A program made the position numbers and the translations under genes. The notes below the pieces were generated by a model. The model saw only the letters and a program-made list of their open reading frames with translations. It was not told the DNA's origin and searched no databases. A DNA stretch of 64,000 nt from positions 44,250 to 108,249 of the forward strand of contig LUCM01006144.1 in assembly GCA_008360955.1 (NCBI GenBank). Direction: 5' to 3'. The stretch comes from Fasciolopsis buskii. Its lineage: Eukaryota; Platyhelminthes; Trematoda; Plagiorchiida; Fasciolidae. Positions 1 to 13,594 of this stretch are shown in pieces (the stretch's first letter is position 1; each line of letters begins with the position of its first letter).

Positions 1-296
1 ATCGCTCTACATCGCTTTCGGCGGCTTCGACGCGTATTCTGTCTGCTTATCGTCTGCCTATTGTCTGCCTATCGTCTACCTTTTTGCGTTTATTTGCACG
101 TGCTAGACAAGGCTAGACGAATGGAGTTTGCGGTTTGACTATGGCTTGACGTAGATGTATGAAGAAGTTATTTTCGGTTTTGGCCTCGGTTGATGTCTCG
201 CGCCTGCCTGATTGGGGTCCAAGAGATGAATGTTGTTGTTTGTATTGCTCAGAACCGGAATCTGTGACGCGAATGCTAAGTGACCCGTCTGTAGAA
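1..296 (+). mobile_element. 3' end of an RTE-like LINE (copy 1, cut by the window edge)
   Basis: It matches 8225-8520 base for base with no indel and four substitutions, all in the first 80 nt. Homology ends exactly at ...GTCTGTAGAA in both copies, which marks a shared 3' end of the element. Positions 41-80 hold four units of an 11-bp repeat, GTCTGCCTATC. By comparison with copy 2 this is the region just after the reverse-transcriptase core. The start is missing because it lies outside the window. Confidence 0.75.
41..80 (+). repeat. 11-bp tandem repeat inside LINE copy 1
   Basis: Units are GTCTGCTTATC, GTCTGCCTATT, GTCTGCCTATC and a partial GTCTACC. The same array occurs in copy 2 at 8265-8304, so it belongs to the element. 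Confidence 0.8.
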
Positions 297-2772
297 CGTT
301 TCCCCAGCGCAAAGAATTTTCTCACTACCCCAGTTGCCCGAAAACAGCTTAGGACAAAAATTCCCTAAACAGCGGCTATATGTTATTCTCATTTAACAGG
401 TCATAGAAGATCCAACCGCTCCGTTTTTATCAGAACTCGTGCTCCAGGGTTTGTATTATTGGTTTGTAATAACTCAGATCTTACTGGCTCATCCAGGACT
501 GTGTCAGACTGAGCCGCGCTGAATAACTTCAGTTCTGTCTAACTGGGCACTGATAACTAGGTTTTACAAAGTCAAAGAAAGTACATAGAATTACAAGCCA
601 TACACCCGGAAATAAAACGGCTAAACGAATCTTTCGGAGCATTCAATTTAGTTTTTTTGTCTGTATCAAAATACCAGAATCTGACTATACGCTGAAATGC
701 AATTTCCGAAAGTCACTTCCTCATTACATTATAATCCCCTTTGGTCAGTTTGTTTCCGGGATGGAAAATTTTTATGGCTGGCATTCGTCATACTGACAAG
801 ATGACTTATTATGCGGATTCGCTTGAGAGTTCTGAACGAAGGCGAAAAACGCGATGTACAAAATGATTGACTGTGGACGGAAATGACAAAGTACATTCAA
901 CTCAATTTTGCCATTTTATGATTTATGTTTATACTTTTCGGTAAGTTTTGAAATTTCTCATTCGAGATAAGCGAACGGAAAAAAGTTGCTTTGCTCTATG
1001 AAATTTGGTTTGTTTTAACCTTTCGGTCTCCAAGAGACAGTGTAATGAAGAGCACAAGTTTGGTGATTATCGTGTTGTATGAAGACATTGTAATCCAAAT
1101 TGAAGGATTTCAATGAAATGATTACGCTTGTCGACCGTGTAAATATACCACATCATGAATCCAGCTCTTTCATCTGAAAATATCCATCTCAGATTTATCT
1201 GTGGCAGCAAATTTCTGTATGATGCACCGGTTGCAATGGATTTTGGATTGCTCGTAAACCAACTGTTTATTTAACGAGATTGATCGTTATAACCGTCCTA
1301 AAATGGGAACTTCTGAGACACAATCAATCCAAAATCGTCACACTTTCTCACACTCCAAATTGCAAGAAAATATTGAAAACAAATCGTCAACAATGCCTCT
1401 CAAACGGAACAATGAATCAATGGACAGTCGATATGATTAACAAGAACCGAAGTCATCTAAATACAATAGAAGGGATAGAAGTGATTATTCATGCTAACGT
1501 CTTGGCCATTTGAATATCATGTGATGTCCTTTGCTATCGTATGAATCACGTGGCTGCGAAACTTATCTGGCAAGGCTCGTCGATTTCAAATGCATCTGTT
1601 TTGTTTGATTGCACTGAGTAGAATGGAACACTTCCAAATAAGAAGGGGAAGATTAACGTTTATTTAGAGTTGATTTTCTATTACACACAAGAACTTCTAG
1701 GAGGAATTATATGCGCCCAGTTGCAAAGGAGGTCCTAGGCGAATCAACAATCAACTCCCATGAAGACAGTTTCATTACAAGGAGCTTCTGCATAAAAAAT
1801 GGTTCGGCTACATTGTGAGATTGATCAGTAGAAGGCTTACCTTACCTGAGAACGACTTTATTATTGAGTCCAGCGGCCAGCATATCACTAACTGAATCGA
1901 TAAATAGCTTCCGCACTTTTTAGAAATAATCAACATTGTCTGTCTAAAAGGCCCGATCTGGAACGGCAACCCGAAACAAACGTTACATCTCGTGGGCAAA
2001 ACGCAGCTGGTACTTTGAAGCCATTCTTGAAATTCAGGATTAAGTACAAGCAAAACAAGTTATCACCCTGAAAAACATAACTTTCAGCTTTTTCGGTTAT
2101 TTCATTTTTTCTCATAAGACGATGGCAGAAATGACCGCCAATTTGCAAGCAATCAAATCACCCTTTGTGAGCATTGAACGGTGCAAGTAGAAAGCCAAAG
2201 TTTAATGACATCCCAAAATTGGCAGATGGAAACTATGAACATGAAAAGACAAAACAAGAGAAGAACGATTTCAGAAGCTTTTGGATAAGGGCAGTAAACA
2301 TAGCTGGTAAGCAGAGAGATACGTCCAGATGTAGATATAACCAAATGTCTCTGGCAATTTCACTGCAATTGACGAGTATCTTTCATAATCATGTTTTAAT
2401 CAAAATAATGTTCCGGCAGAGGTGGGGCCATCTAATGAGGTTGAAAACTGGAAAATGATGAAGAACAACGTTTTTCATCTAATTCATCATTTCCAAGCCT
2501 ACAGAAAAAACAATTTGTTTGTGCAGGCCCAATAGAACAGTTTTCAAGCGGTTGATAAAACGACAGTGCACGGTTGAACGATTGGAAGCAGAATAATCGT
2601 AGAACATAGTAATTTTTGAATAACAGAAGTTTGAAGTTATTAGAGAACGTCGTTGCAGTATCGCAGGAATGCAATTTTATTATCTCTATTGGGATCGCCG
2701 CGATCTGATACTATGCGGAAATAATCGTTAGGACGGCAGGTTAAGGTTTATTTCCGGATCATTCTTATATGC

Positions 2773-2788
2773 ATATATATATATATAT
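2773..2788. repeat. (AT)n microsatellite
   Basis: About eight AT units. Confidence 0.85.
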
Positions 2789-5700
2789 GCGCATGTATAG
2801 AAATACAAACGACAACATTAACTTCGCTGGAAATGCCTCTTATTTTGCTGTTTGTCTGGCAAAAAAGGATGAGGTAATTGTTGTTCCCAAGCATTTCGGC
2901 ATAAACTGTAGTGTAAGTATCTAATTACTATTCAATACTGCAACATGGTAGGCAGACCGGTGTAAGAAGTACACTGTACAGTACAGCTGAATATCACATC
3001 CAGTGTCGCTCTTGCATTTGTACAATCTCAGCTTCTCTGCGGTTCTTCCCTTCTACAATTTTAATTTACTGATATTCCGTGCTACGAATTAATAGGCAAA
3101 AACTAAACTACTTTGGTGCAGCATAAATGATTGTACCAATTGTAATGGACTGGGAAGATGACGAATTTCACAAACAGTTAAAGGGGAAAATCGCTATTCG
3201 TAACCCAGAAGTGTTATAAAATTTTGATAAACTTCACCGGCAAGATGCCCAAATGCTGATTTTCGTGGACAATGTTCTTGTAGACACTACTCTGATTTCA
3301 AGTACTAAATAACAATTAGACTTCGAAATCAGGCTGTATGATACGATCACCGTCTAGTTTCATTCACAAATCCGACAGCGTACGCTTTTGCACAGAAACC
3401 GGAAATGTGCGAACCACAACTGCGGAATAATCAGTTACATTATCCGATTACTTTCTGTACTCAGCTCAAGCTGATGTAACCTTGAGAAAAATTCACTGAA
3501 CACGAAATCGCTCAGTGTTGAAAAGTGGCAAGAAAACTAAGCAACCATTCGAAAACAACCTTACCGTTGTATTGGTGACTCAACGATATGAACTTAGGCA
3601 CTGTCTATTGTTGGTGGAGTGCAAATCCTCAAACAATCAACCGGCAACCTGATTTCTTACCGAAAGTCGAATTTCCGAAGTGGTTTTCAAGTGCACGATT
3701 CAGGTACTGATGAATTAAGATTCACGGTGGTCACTAAAGTAAGCACCAAGGAGTAGAAATAAGTTAGTAACTAGCAGTAATTCAATGGAAACCAACTGGT
3801 AGCGCCGTGAACTGCGGAAATTTAGATAATAACTGGGTTTTAAACACGGTTCGAAACAAGCCTACTTGTGGTCGAATGTTTTCCATGTTAGAGATTTTGT
3901 TGATAACCCGTGTTAACTGACGGATGTCCTTATCGCTCCAAGCAATGAGGTCTGCGGATTTGGTAAAATATGCGCCGAACTATCGATCGATGGTTTTATT
4001 TAACAGAAATCAATATGCTGTACTCTCAGTCACCACGGTCAAAAAGCAAGCCCATTTCGCGTATGGTAAACTGAGAAGACCGATTATTTGTGTGTAACAT
4101 TGTCTGGGTCACGTAAGAACTGTGCGGGTTTTAGGTTATTTGGCGCACGGAATTCAAACTGTTTACACGTTTTCCTAGACGTATTTCCACAACATGCCAT
4201 AACAGAGCGGGCACATGCGGGTGATGAAAAACGATGCAGAAAAAACTCCTTCTTCATCCAGACTTGCATTTGAAGGCCCTGAATGTGTCACGGATTCCAT
4301 TTTAACGATTGTGAGGTTTGCATGGAAATCATATGATAATTTTACAGAAATGCCCACTTTGAAAAGAGCAATAGTCAAATAAAATCAAGTCCTTTAACGT
4401 TTGCGCTTCAAGTTATAATGACAAATTACACTCGGGCTGGTATACCTTTTCAGCTTGAATGCATGAATTGTTGTCAGAAACAGGGACTAAACGTAGACTG
4501 GCAAGGACGGTAGTCGGGAATGAAATACGATGTAGGATAAAATAAGAATGAATGGAATCACAGCCAACAGCAAAGGTAATTACTAAGACCACCTGCCATC
4601 TGTGAACCATCAAGACATAGATTAATGCTTTTTCTGTAGGCCAAGTACGCAGCGAAGCGGACCCAAATGTGAACTTAGTTGAAGAACAGGTAACAGCTAA
4701 GGAAGAAGTTAGGCAAAGACAGTGACTAGAAAACTGTTCCAAGATCGACCTAAAACATCGAAGTAATTTTGAAAGTTAAAATATGATAAAATTCCTATTG
4801 ATTCCCATCTCGGAGTATAAATATTTTTATACATTTGCAGACTGTCATCATTTTGTTTCGACCCGACGAACTCGCAGCATTGTTAGCCTATGTAGGTAAC
4901 CACGTAAACGGCATGAAAACAAAATCGTGTAGCACCATAAAAATCATCATCTCATTATTCCGCATATGAGCATCGTCCGAGGGTGCACAAATCACGTAAA
5001 AACCGTTGGATGTATTACCCGCTCTAACTCATCAATAATGTGAGCTTCTCTATGATTCAATGAGATAGACCGTATGGATAAGACCGATTTATGGGGGTAG
5101 TGAAAGACACTTTTCCCCTGAGAAGCTGGCTTAGGAACGAGCAATCGAGACAGGGACCAAATATTGTCTTTCCAAAGTCAGATTCAATCTTGCCAAAGTT
5201 AGATTCACTCTATTCGGAAAAATCAAGAGAAAATAGTCAATCAAGACTACAAAAATGAACTTGAAAACCACAACAATCGTTGGACGTAGACTGGACAGTG
5301 CACTGAGGTGGATGAAGTAATCTAACAAATCACATTTTGTCTCAGATCCACTATCATTCAAAAAAAAGTTGAAACAGATGTGAAAGAATCTACCTTATAA
5401 TTATCATGTGCACCGTGTCCCCGGAGGAAATTGTTCCTGGAGCTTGGGCGGATAATTCAGCACAAAATAATCTGTCTTCAAATTAGAATATTGTGACCCC
5501 GAACACAGAAATTCAGGATACACCGCGCAGGCCATTTTATTTGCAAGGTTGCCATGACAACGAATCTTTGTCCTTCCTGTCACCGAAACTCCATATCGAT
5601 GATTGGTAAACGTACCAATTTCCGAATGAAGTCATGGATGTTGAAGCTCCACTCGGCAAGGTTTGTCTAACTGCTTCAAAAATCGGTAAGTTGTTTTTGT

Positions 5701-6632
5701 CACTATGGCTACACGGTAGCTTGCGAAAAATGCTTGATGCAACATATGTTTAAATGTAACTCAATTCATCTAAGATAGACGAGTATACACCCAACCACAG
5801 CTTTTGTCTGTCTAAGTGCTTAAACTTAAAACACATGACTGCTTCTGCCCAACAAGTGCTTTGGAAGAAACATATGATAGAATTATGACGGGTGTTTGGG
5901 GCAAATTTTCATAAACCAATTTTTCACTCGTTCGATTCTATTTCCTGAAATTTTTAAGTCTAAAATGCATTGATTACTCCGGAGCAGTCGACAACGTTTC
6001 GTACCCTAAATTCACGGACTCAGTCATGATCTCGACTAGAACACTTGCGAAATAGATAAATTTTGACAAATCTCTCCATAAAGCCTTTCTAGTTAGTATT
6101 GTCCCAGCTATATTACATTGGCACGAAATTACTCTCCAATGCATTTTGGAGTTTATCTCATCTTTAAGACAATGTGGAAGCAGCAACACACCAACGATAG
6201 TTTAATTTTTCGTATAATATGCTGAATCATTTCTCCGTAATAATCTAATGGATTGCCCATTGGGTAGTTTCAAAAGGCGTGCTTTTTAACCTCACCGATA
6301 AGTGTTGTTCCTTTCATTATCATATAAAACTGGTTTGGATACTAAGCTATTATACAAATGTACCTGTTTTGTTCAACGGCCTACATGAGGCATTCCAGTC
6401 TGACTAAGAAATTCATATATTGTCTAAGGGGACAAAGTAACTGATGCATCCGTTTTCAGGTCTGCCATCTCTTTGGTGATTCATAGTCACGGAGATGTTT
6501 GGGGTGGGGTATGATATTTCAAATTTATTGCTTACAGTGTTTGGATATAATAAGTTCATCGAAGTACTTTTACATTGGGTTCGGAGAAAGGGGAAATCAG
6601 AAAATAATAAATAAACCACAAAGTAGACACAT

Positions 6633-6649
6633 ACACACACACACACACA
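6633..6649. repeat. (AC)n microsatellite
   Basis: About eight AC units. Confidence 0.9.
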
Positions 6650-7572
6650 GGCAGCTTCCATTCAATGGAAACCGTAAATATGTACTACCGAAAAGTTGGG
6701 CTCCTGAAACCAATATCGATGGCACTTTTTACGCTTCCACAGAAGGTGTATGCTTTACGAAAATTTAGTCAGCTCCGAGCTGTTGAAGTGTTTTTAACCG
6801 AGAGTTTCCGTTTATAATTTCTGAGACCATTACCATCTGGCATGTGCCATCAACAGTTGATGGTACTTGAACATGACTTATTTAATCTTGAATTCTTCAA
6901 TACCCAATAAAATAATCTCATTTTGGGCAGACAATTCATTTGTTGTTACGGGCACACTGTGAAAGACGAAGTAAACGTCGAGTACTAGAACTGAGATGAG
7001 ACTCAGTTTACACCCGTTTTAGCGAAGCCATACCGCTTTACCAAATATTCTAAAAATCCTTGCAATATCTTATCAATCTAGTCCTCTTGAACAGGTTTGA
7101 TACACATAATTGATCTCTAAAACGAAGATATATTGACCTTCAGCAGCCTTAGTTTATTAATGCTAACCGAACCATTTAGGCAAAATATTGTTTGATCACA
7201 AGTAGGCAACACTCCAAAACAACCAATTAAATCTGCTTCCATATATTTCTTCCCCTAGCTAATGGTAATTCGGCCAATCACTATTTGGCGGCCATTGACG
7301 GTAAGGTTTAGTAGGGTCTGTGTAAATCTGAACATCATGTCGATTGGAATTTCTAAGCCCGTAATCTGGATTTTTGACACGAATGTACCTAGTAACCAGA
7401 ACTGATCTACCGGCCAATATCCATACACACCCTATCTATTCCGTTGCTACGTCGATCGCTTACTTTTAAAAGGGCCAATCATATTTCGTGTGAAGGAAAT
7501 ACTACAAAATTCTACGGCTGGTGGCAAGCAACACTTACTCCTGGATGACTGAATAATCATATAATAAGAACT

Positions 7573-7589
7573 TAATAATAATAATAATG
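7573..7589. repeat. (AAT)n microsatellite
   Basis: Five to six trinucleotide units. Confidence 0.85.
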
Positions 7590-7849
7590 ATATCATTCGT
7601 ATTAGTAGTGACAATATTAATAAAAGTACATACATTTTTCTTCCTTTGCTTACTATAAAGAAAATGTACTGCATTTGCGGATGAACCCACGATTTTCAAA
7701 GGATAAATTGTGCAGAAGCGGCATTTTGCCGAGTTGAAATCCTGGAAAATTCACCAGGAATACAACTGACAGCCCACTAAATAATCAGCAGAACAGTTTG
7801 CTCAAAAAATTCAAGACACCTGTCTAAGACTGACAAGAGCCTGTGTCTG

Positions 7850-8520
7850 CACTCATCCTTCGTCGTGACCGGCTAGAAATAGTCATTAAATTCCAATATT
7901 TCGGCAGCCTGATCACACCTCACAGAGCTGTTAGGAGATGATCATCTAACGAAATTCAAAAGCCAGAGCAGCTTTCACGAACCTGTGCGGCCACCATGAC
8001 ATCTGAGTTTTCCTCAAGTAGAGGGTGTACAAGGCTCTAGTTCGTAGTGTCTTGCTTTACGGTTGAGAGACTTGACCTAACCGCGTTGAGGATGCCCAAC
8101 GAACTTCGGTTTTCGAAAACCGATGTTTCCAAAGCATTGCTCATGTCTGTTGAGAACTTTGGGTGAGCAATGATGAGATACGTCGTCGTGTGTCTAGTGC
8201 AAATAGTCACCTGTGATTGAGATGATCGCTCTACATCGCTTTCGGCGGCTTTGACGCGTATTCTGTCTGCCTATCGTCTGCCTATTGTCTGCCTATCGTT
8301 TGCCTTTTTGCGTTTATTTGCACGTGCTAGACAAGGCTAGACGAATGGAGTTTGCGGTTTGACTATGGCTTGACGTAGATGTATGAAGAAGTTATTTTCG
8401 GTTTTGGCCTCGGTTGATGTCTCGCGCCTGCCTGATTGGGGTCCAAGAGATGAATGTTGTTGTTTGTATTGCTCAGAACCGGAATCTGTGACGCGAATGC
8501 TAAGTGACCCGTCTGTAGAA
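7850..8520 (+). mobile_element. RTE-like LINE relic, reverse-transcriptase C-terminus and 3' end (copy 2)
   Basis: Non-LTR retrotransposon remnant. Recognisable pieces in order are FQYFGSLIT (from 7891), RVYKALVRSVLLYG (8022-8063) and, in the same frame, VEDAQRT, VFENRCFQSIAHV and VSNDEIRRRV up to about 8215. These match the usual RTE/CR1-like tail 'YLGS..., RVYxAxVRxVLLYGxExW..., VSN..IR.RV'. In-frame stops (for example TGA at 8064 in place of Cys of YGCETW) and frameshifts show it is dead. Downstream, 8225-8520 duplicates positions 1-296. Only the 3' portion of the element is present, consistent with 5' truncation on insertion. Confidence 0.8.
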
Positions 8521-11247
8521 TTTATGCTCCGTAAAATTTTTCCAACACAAAACATTTATAACGCGCGTTAAGTGCAAAGATAAAACAGCATTTTGTTAGT
8601 AGCTGGTTGCTTGTTTTTCCTTCATTTGTGCATTTTCTATTATGTAACATTTACTTTTCGTTACTTTGGCAACATATTTGTTTTCAATCCATTTATATAT
8701 ATCCACATGGATATCACAAAACAAGCTGTTGTTTTGTTTTGGGTGACAATAGTATTCGAGATGCTGTTGTTCAACTGCAGTCACAAAGTTTCACGACGCG
8801 TCTCTTCTTATTTTGATTGTGGGATGATTCCAAAATTCATATGAAAAAAGTGGGGTATATAAAGTTAGTATGATACTGGATTTTGGATTGCCTTGTCGAG
8901 TCATTTCAAGGGTAGTTTGGCAAGATATTTTGTTTCAAGTAATTACTGGATGTAAGTTCAATTCTGGTACATAAAATCAACTTTGGATATGCACGCAAAA
9001 GCGAATTTTCATTTCAATGGGGGCAAACGGAGCTAACTGGTTGAAAACTTCAAGAGTTTTGGGTTATCCTTGAAAAGTTCAACAAACAAACATAGCTCTG
9101 CATCGTTTTGCTCGTTGGCTGTTTCTGTGTCATACACGACTAGTTGCTTGATCTTCCAAACCTTTCCTACGGAGTATTATTCTCCCAACAATTTTCCTTT
9201 CTGTTTTTTCCGTTTATTAAAGCGAAAATAGTTGAAGCGAGATCTTTGTTGTCGACTAATCTGGAAATGTCTACCTAATTAAATCGCGCACAGTCATTAG
9301 ACGCTGGAAACCATTCGTAAAGCGAGAACCTCTCCTTCCTTGTGCGTTCATGTTTTAATCAGGGTCCCAGAGTTCACTCTATCTGGAATAAGTTTCATTC
9401 ATACCATCCAAAACCAGGTTTTTTCATTCACTTTGCCACCTACATTTGACCTGATTCAGGAAAGCTAATAACAAGTCGCAGAGGTAACCTGCCGATAACG
9501 TTGGCAAAACTCCGTGTAATAATACCATGATGGGACAACGCTAGTTTCACCGAAATGTTAATTATGACTTCAGTGAGAGAAAAAACCTGCCCTCCAAATT
9601 TTGCTGGTCAAGCGCGACATAGTAATGTTTACCAGAAAAGGAGTTTTCGCGGAACACTTTGAAATACCATTGAATACCGTATAAAGCTACAGGCATAATT
9701 CAAAGTTAGTAGTTCACTCTGCTTTTGCAAAGTTTACAGCATTCCGTTTTCGAGTTGGTTCAGTGAGCCTGTTTGGTACTTGTTTCTGAGTCGGTATGTT
9801 TACTACGCAGACCCTAGGAGTTTAGTTCGTTTCCTCCTTCGAACCAAAGAATTAACATAACGGGACAGCATGGACTAGGACAGGATTAATTAAAGGCTCA
9901 CGTGACGAAACTGCAATGCACTGATTCAGACAGTCCAACACGGTGTCATAGCTTCCTGAGCATACCAACCAGAAAGAACACCCACGAGAACAAGCAGGTA
10001 AGAGCTTCTACAGGGTGCAACCTAGAAGGAAAATCCATCTGTCTAAACTTGTAACTAGCTCATCTTTTGCAGTGGTTATAACCAGTGAAGAGGAGCGGTG
10101 GTAAATCTGGCTGAAGGCTGAAAGGGGTACGATTCAGCAACGGTCGCAAGAACAAGGTTAAACATTACCAGGGCAACCGTAAACAATGTAATCACAAAAG
10201 TATTGCCTTGTTTTTACTTTATTCAAGTTGTTGCTTTTGGTCTTTGTGACGATCGATAAGTTAGCTTTATCTAACCATGGATACTGAGGACGAAGCCAGA
10301 GATAGCACGAAAAGCTACTCCGACAATTTATAGAAAAACCACCGTTGTCATCTGGTTCCATAGCTCTAAAACGTTTGATTGATTTTAGTCCAGTCAGACA
10401 AATTTCTTTTGTGCAGTTAGCTTGTGAAAAAAACCCTGAAACTTGTTCAGAAAAATTTTTACCCAATGGGGAACACTTTATGTGATAAACGTTAACGAAG
10501 ATTTTAAATTTACAGAGCGCATTCTTGAGATTAGCTGGTCCAAATCATGTCCAGCATACTACACACCTCATTGTTCTTTGAAATTGGCATGTTTTTTTGC
10601 AATTTAACTACTTTGAACGATTTCCGAATGAAATTATTTGCATATTTGATAATGGCCCATTGATCAACGCGAGGTGATTACCAAAAAAAGGAATCACAAT
10701 CACAGAAAATCGGCTGTTGTCCTTGGTCGTCTAACACAATGTAGCCAAATCCAACACGCAGTTGAAGTGAAATGTTTCGATAATTTTGAGTTTGTGCAAG
10801 GTCTAGAGATTTGGAGAGAAACAAAATGGAAAGAGCTATCATCATGGGAGGACATTCGTCAGTAACTATGTAATAACAACGAGAGAGTAAAATTAAGAGG
10901 TAACCAAATCACAGGGAGGAAATTGGCGCATGCAGTCTACACAAATGCGGCTTTCGGTCAAAGGAATTGCAATTGTTAATCAGACTGGCGATGTGATGTT
11001 GGCGAATACACTTCGAATCCAGTGTGCCACAAAACTGGTTTTTCCTTTTACAATATTCTTGCCAACTTCAGTGAAAGAAACATTCAAGAGCGAATGCGCA
11101 CCCAGGTTTGATTTTAGTTCGAAAAGTGAGCCGGAGTCGAACAAGTGACATTCAGGCTACCCAGCAGATGGTCAACAAGCGCATCGGTAGGTGAAAGCCA
11201 GAGGACAAAAGCATCTAGTGTTCGAAAACAAATGTATCATTCACTCT

Positions 11248-11256
11248 GTATATATA

Positions 11257-11291
<35 letters not shown>
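11248..11291. repeat. (TA)n microsatellite with one GC interruption
   Basis: About 22 dinucleotide units, broken once by GC near 11258. Confidence 0.9.
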
Positions 11292-11293
<2 letters not shown>

Positions 11294-11426
11294 TCAATCT
11301 CAGTTCATTCTTGATAATTTTTGTACTTGAATTTTGTTCATCCCTATGAGTCATCATTTTGACCATGTAAGAAATCACGATAGTATACAGAAGAGTGAAA
11401 GTATGCCCAATCTACCCGCAGCCTGT

Positions 11427-11458
11427 CTCGCTCTCTCTCTATCACTCTCTCTATCTGT
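11427..11458. repeat. (TC)n-rich microsatellite
   Basis: Interrupted CT dinucleotides including CTCTCTCTCTATCACTCTCT. Confidence 0.85.
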
Positions 11459-13563
11459 CGACGGCTTGTGTTCGATTTGGCTGTCTATTTGGAACCGAGG
11501 ATTTGTTGCGATTTTCATTCCCTCTGATCCATGTTCATGTAAGCAAGTTATGTCATGAATATTTACTCCCTTTCCTTGTTGCTCTGCTTAGGTACTGCTC
11601 TTTTTATCCCAGACCACAATTTGCATACACTTGGAAGTTTATGCAACGTTGCCGTCTCCAGTAAATGCAATTATCAACCACATCAATTTGTGGCCAGATA
11701 ATTGCCCACTGATAAGCATGCAGTTTAAATGATGCCCAAAACAGGTCAAAATAGCGATATATTATTCTTTGACGATTCGCAAAGAACAATACAAATGCAA
11801 TGCAAACAGTTTTGTCGGTGAATCCCAGTATAGGAAACCAGCTGTAGTGGTGAGTATGGAAATAAGGACAAACTCGCTCACTTCGATAGATTCACGATCT
11901 GAGTTTAATAATTACGGGCTAGCAGGAAGCGCTCACGGTTGCGTTTCAAAATTTATGGTAAAAAGGAAAGTTTCCAACGTTGCCTTACTGAATTAGGTGA
12001 TGTAAAAGCAAACTCTATGCTTCCACCTTAATTCCAATTATACCTCCACGCTTGCAATTTCACTTACGGTCCCACTGACCCGTGTACTGGAGTAATGTAT
12101 TCATTTCTTAGTGATCTAAGATGGGCAAATGTTCGACATGTCTACATGTTATACCAACAACAACTGATTGTCCTGGTAGTATTGGTAGAAAACGGTTGAG
12201 GAATCTTTTCATTAACTCAGATTCTAGATGTAATGTACTGGGTCCTAGTGTTCAACTTTTAGGACAGGAACTAAATATGAATGGATTAAGGAAGAAGGGT
12301 AATTTTTATCCACTATTCTTTGAGGTTGAAAGGAGGGTCAAGATGATCAGTCGACGATATGTTAAACGTAAAACAACTTAACCTGTAGGCTGTCACGTAT
12401 AGGTCTAGTTTGCTTATGAAGCTGCAGTTCGCGAGACCTCCCAAAACGATGGTTGGAGACGATAGGGGGCATGGCTCAGTACAGAAGAGAATGACGTTCT
12501 TACATTAAAAATCTCTATTGTTTATATGTGGTTGCAAAGCCTATCTTCCAATTTTCCTCGGTCTTTTTCCGCTTTTGAGCAGGTGTTTATGCAAGAGCAC
12601 CTTGGTTCCAGGATAATTGCAAAATCTGAACTGGACATCTTAATCGCTAAAGTCTACAGGATAATTTACAAAAGCTGGTAATACAAGACGAAAGCTGTTG
12701 ACCGCCACACTTTTTTGACTGGTTTAGCATTGACGCTGTTCCCTACACTTACTGGACTACGAGTCCTATTGGCTTTATACTTATATGCATTTTAGCTCGG
12801 TCGCAAGTTCTCTTTAGAAATAGCTGTCCAAGTATACTTCACAGTAATAGTACCATTTACGATTCATTTCAGTTTGAAACTGTTCAGGTCCCATTACACT
12901 CACAGGTCAAATTCTAGCAGAGAATAACGAGTATCTTAAATGACTGCAAGCATAAGGACCGTCGTCAGAGCACTGACAAGATATGCGTAAATCTTGGAAA
13001 GAAAACTGAGTACTTTCAAACTATTGGTAGTAAATGTTTTGGCCATAACCGATGGCCTTCTACCCTGCCACTGGTCATTTAGTGTTCTTTGAATAGCATC
13101 TATGGCGCAGTTTAACTCTGGTCCTTTCAAGCAAAAGGAAGAAACAGTGGATATAAATTACTGTACAGTCGATTCACGGGTCATGAAATGAATATACCAG
13201 TCATTGATGATCGGCATGATGATAGATTTAATCAGTGTTCAAATTTAGAAGTTACCATCTCGTTTGAAACGGTTAATACTTTATAAAATTGTACGCTTTG
13301 TATTCATCGAAAAACATGAGTGTTATTCATAAGCTGGATTCATTGTTTTATGATTTTATTGTTGTTATCGCTAGCTGATACAGACCAGGATCCTCACTTC
13401 CAGTAACAATGCTGCTATCAAACTGTTGTATTTCTTAATTGGAAGTAGAAAGATTGTCTGAAACTCTTGACCTAAAACAGTTTGAGTCTCCAAACAATCG
13501 CTGTCAGCGTAAACATCAACGCATAGCCAGTACGTTTGATCGTCTTTGTTAATTTTAGTAGTT

Positions 13564-13594
13564 GAAATGCTAGTCTCATTGAGACTAGCATTTC
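13564..13594. repeat. 31-bp near-perfect palindrome
   Basis: GAAATGCTAGTCTCA and TGAGACTAGCATTTC are exact reverse complements separated by a single T. No gene is seen nearby. Confidence 0.9.

Larger units (their letters stand above)
297..7849. other. Gene-free stretch
   Basis: No recognisable exon, RNA gene or element body was found on either strand. It holds only the AT, AC and AAT microsatellites listed. A small CCATCAAC-A-GTTGATGG palindrome lies near 6850. Short open frames are scattered and uncharacteristic. Confidence 0.5.

Noticed and set aside
8593..8844. Hydrophobic 83-residue open frame after LINE copy 2.
   Set aside because: The T-rich sequence explains the hydrophobicity. It has overlapping frames on both strands and no motif.
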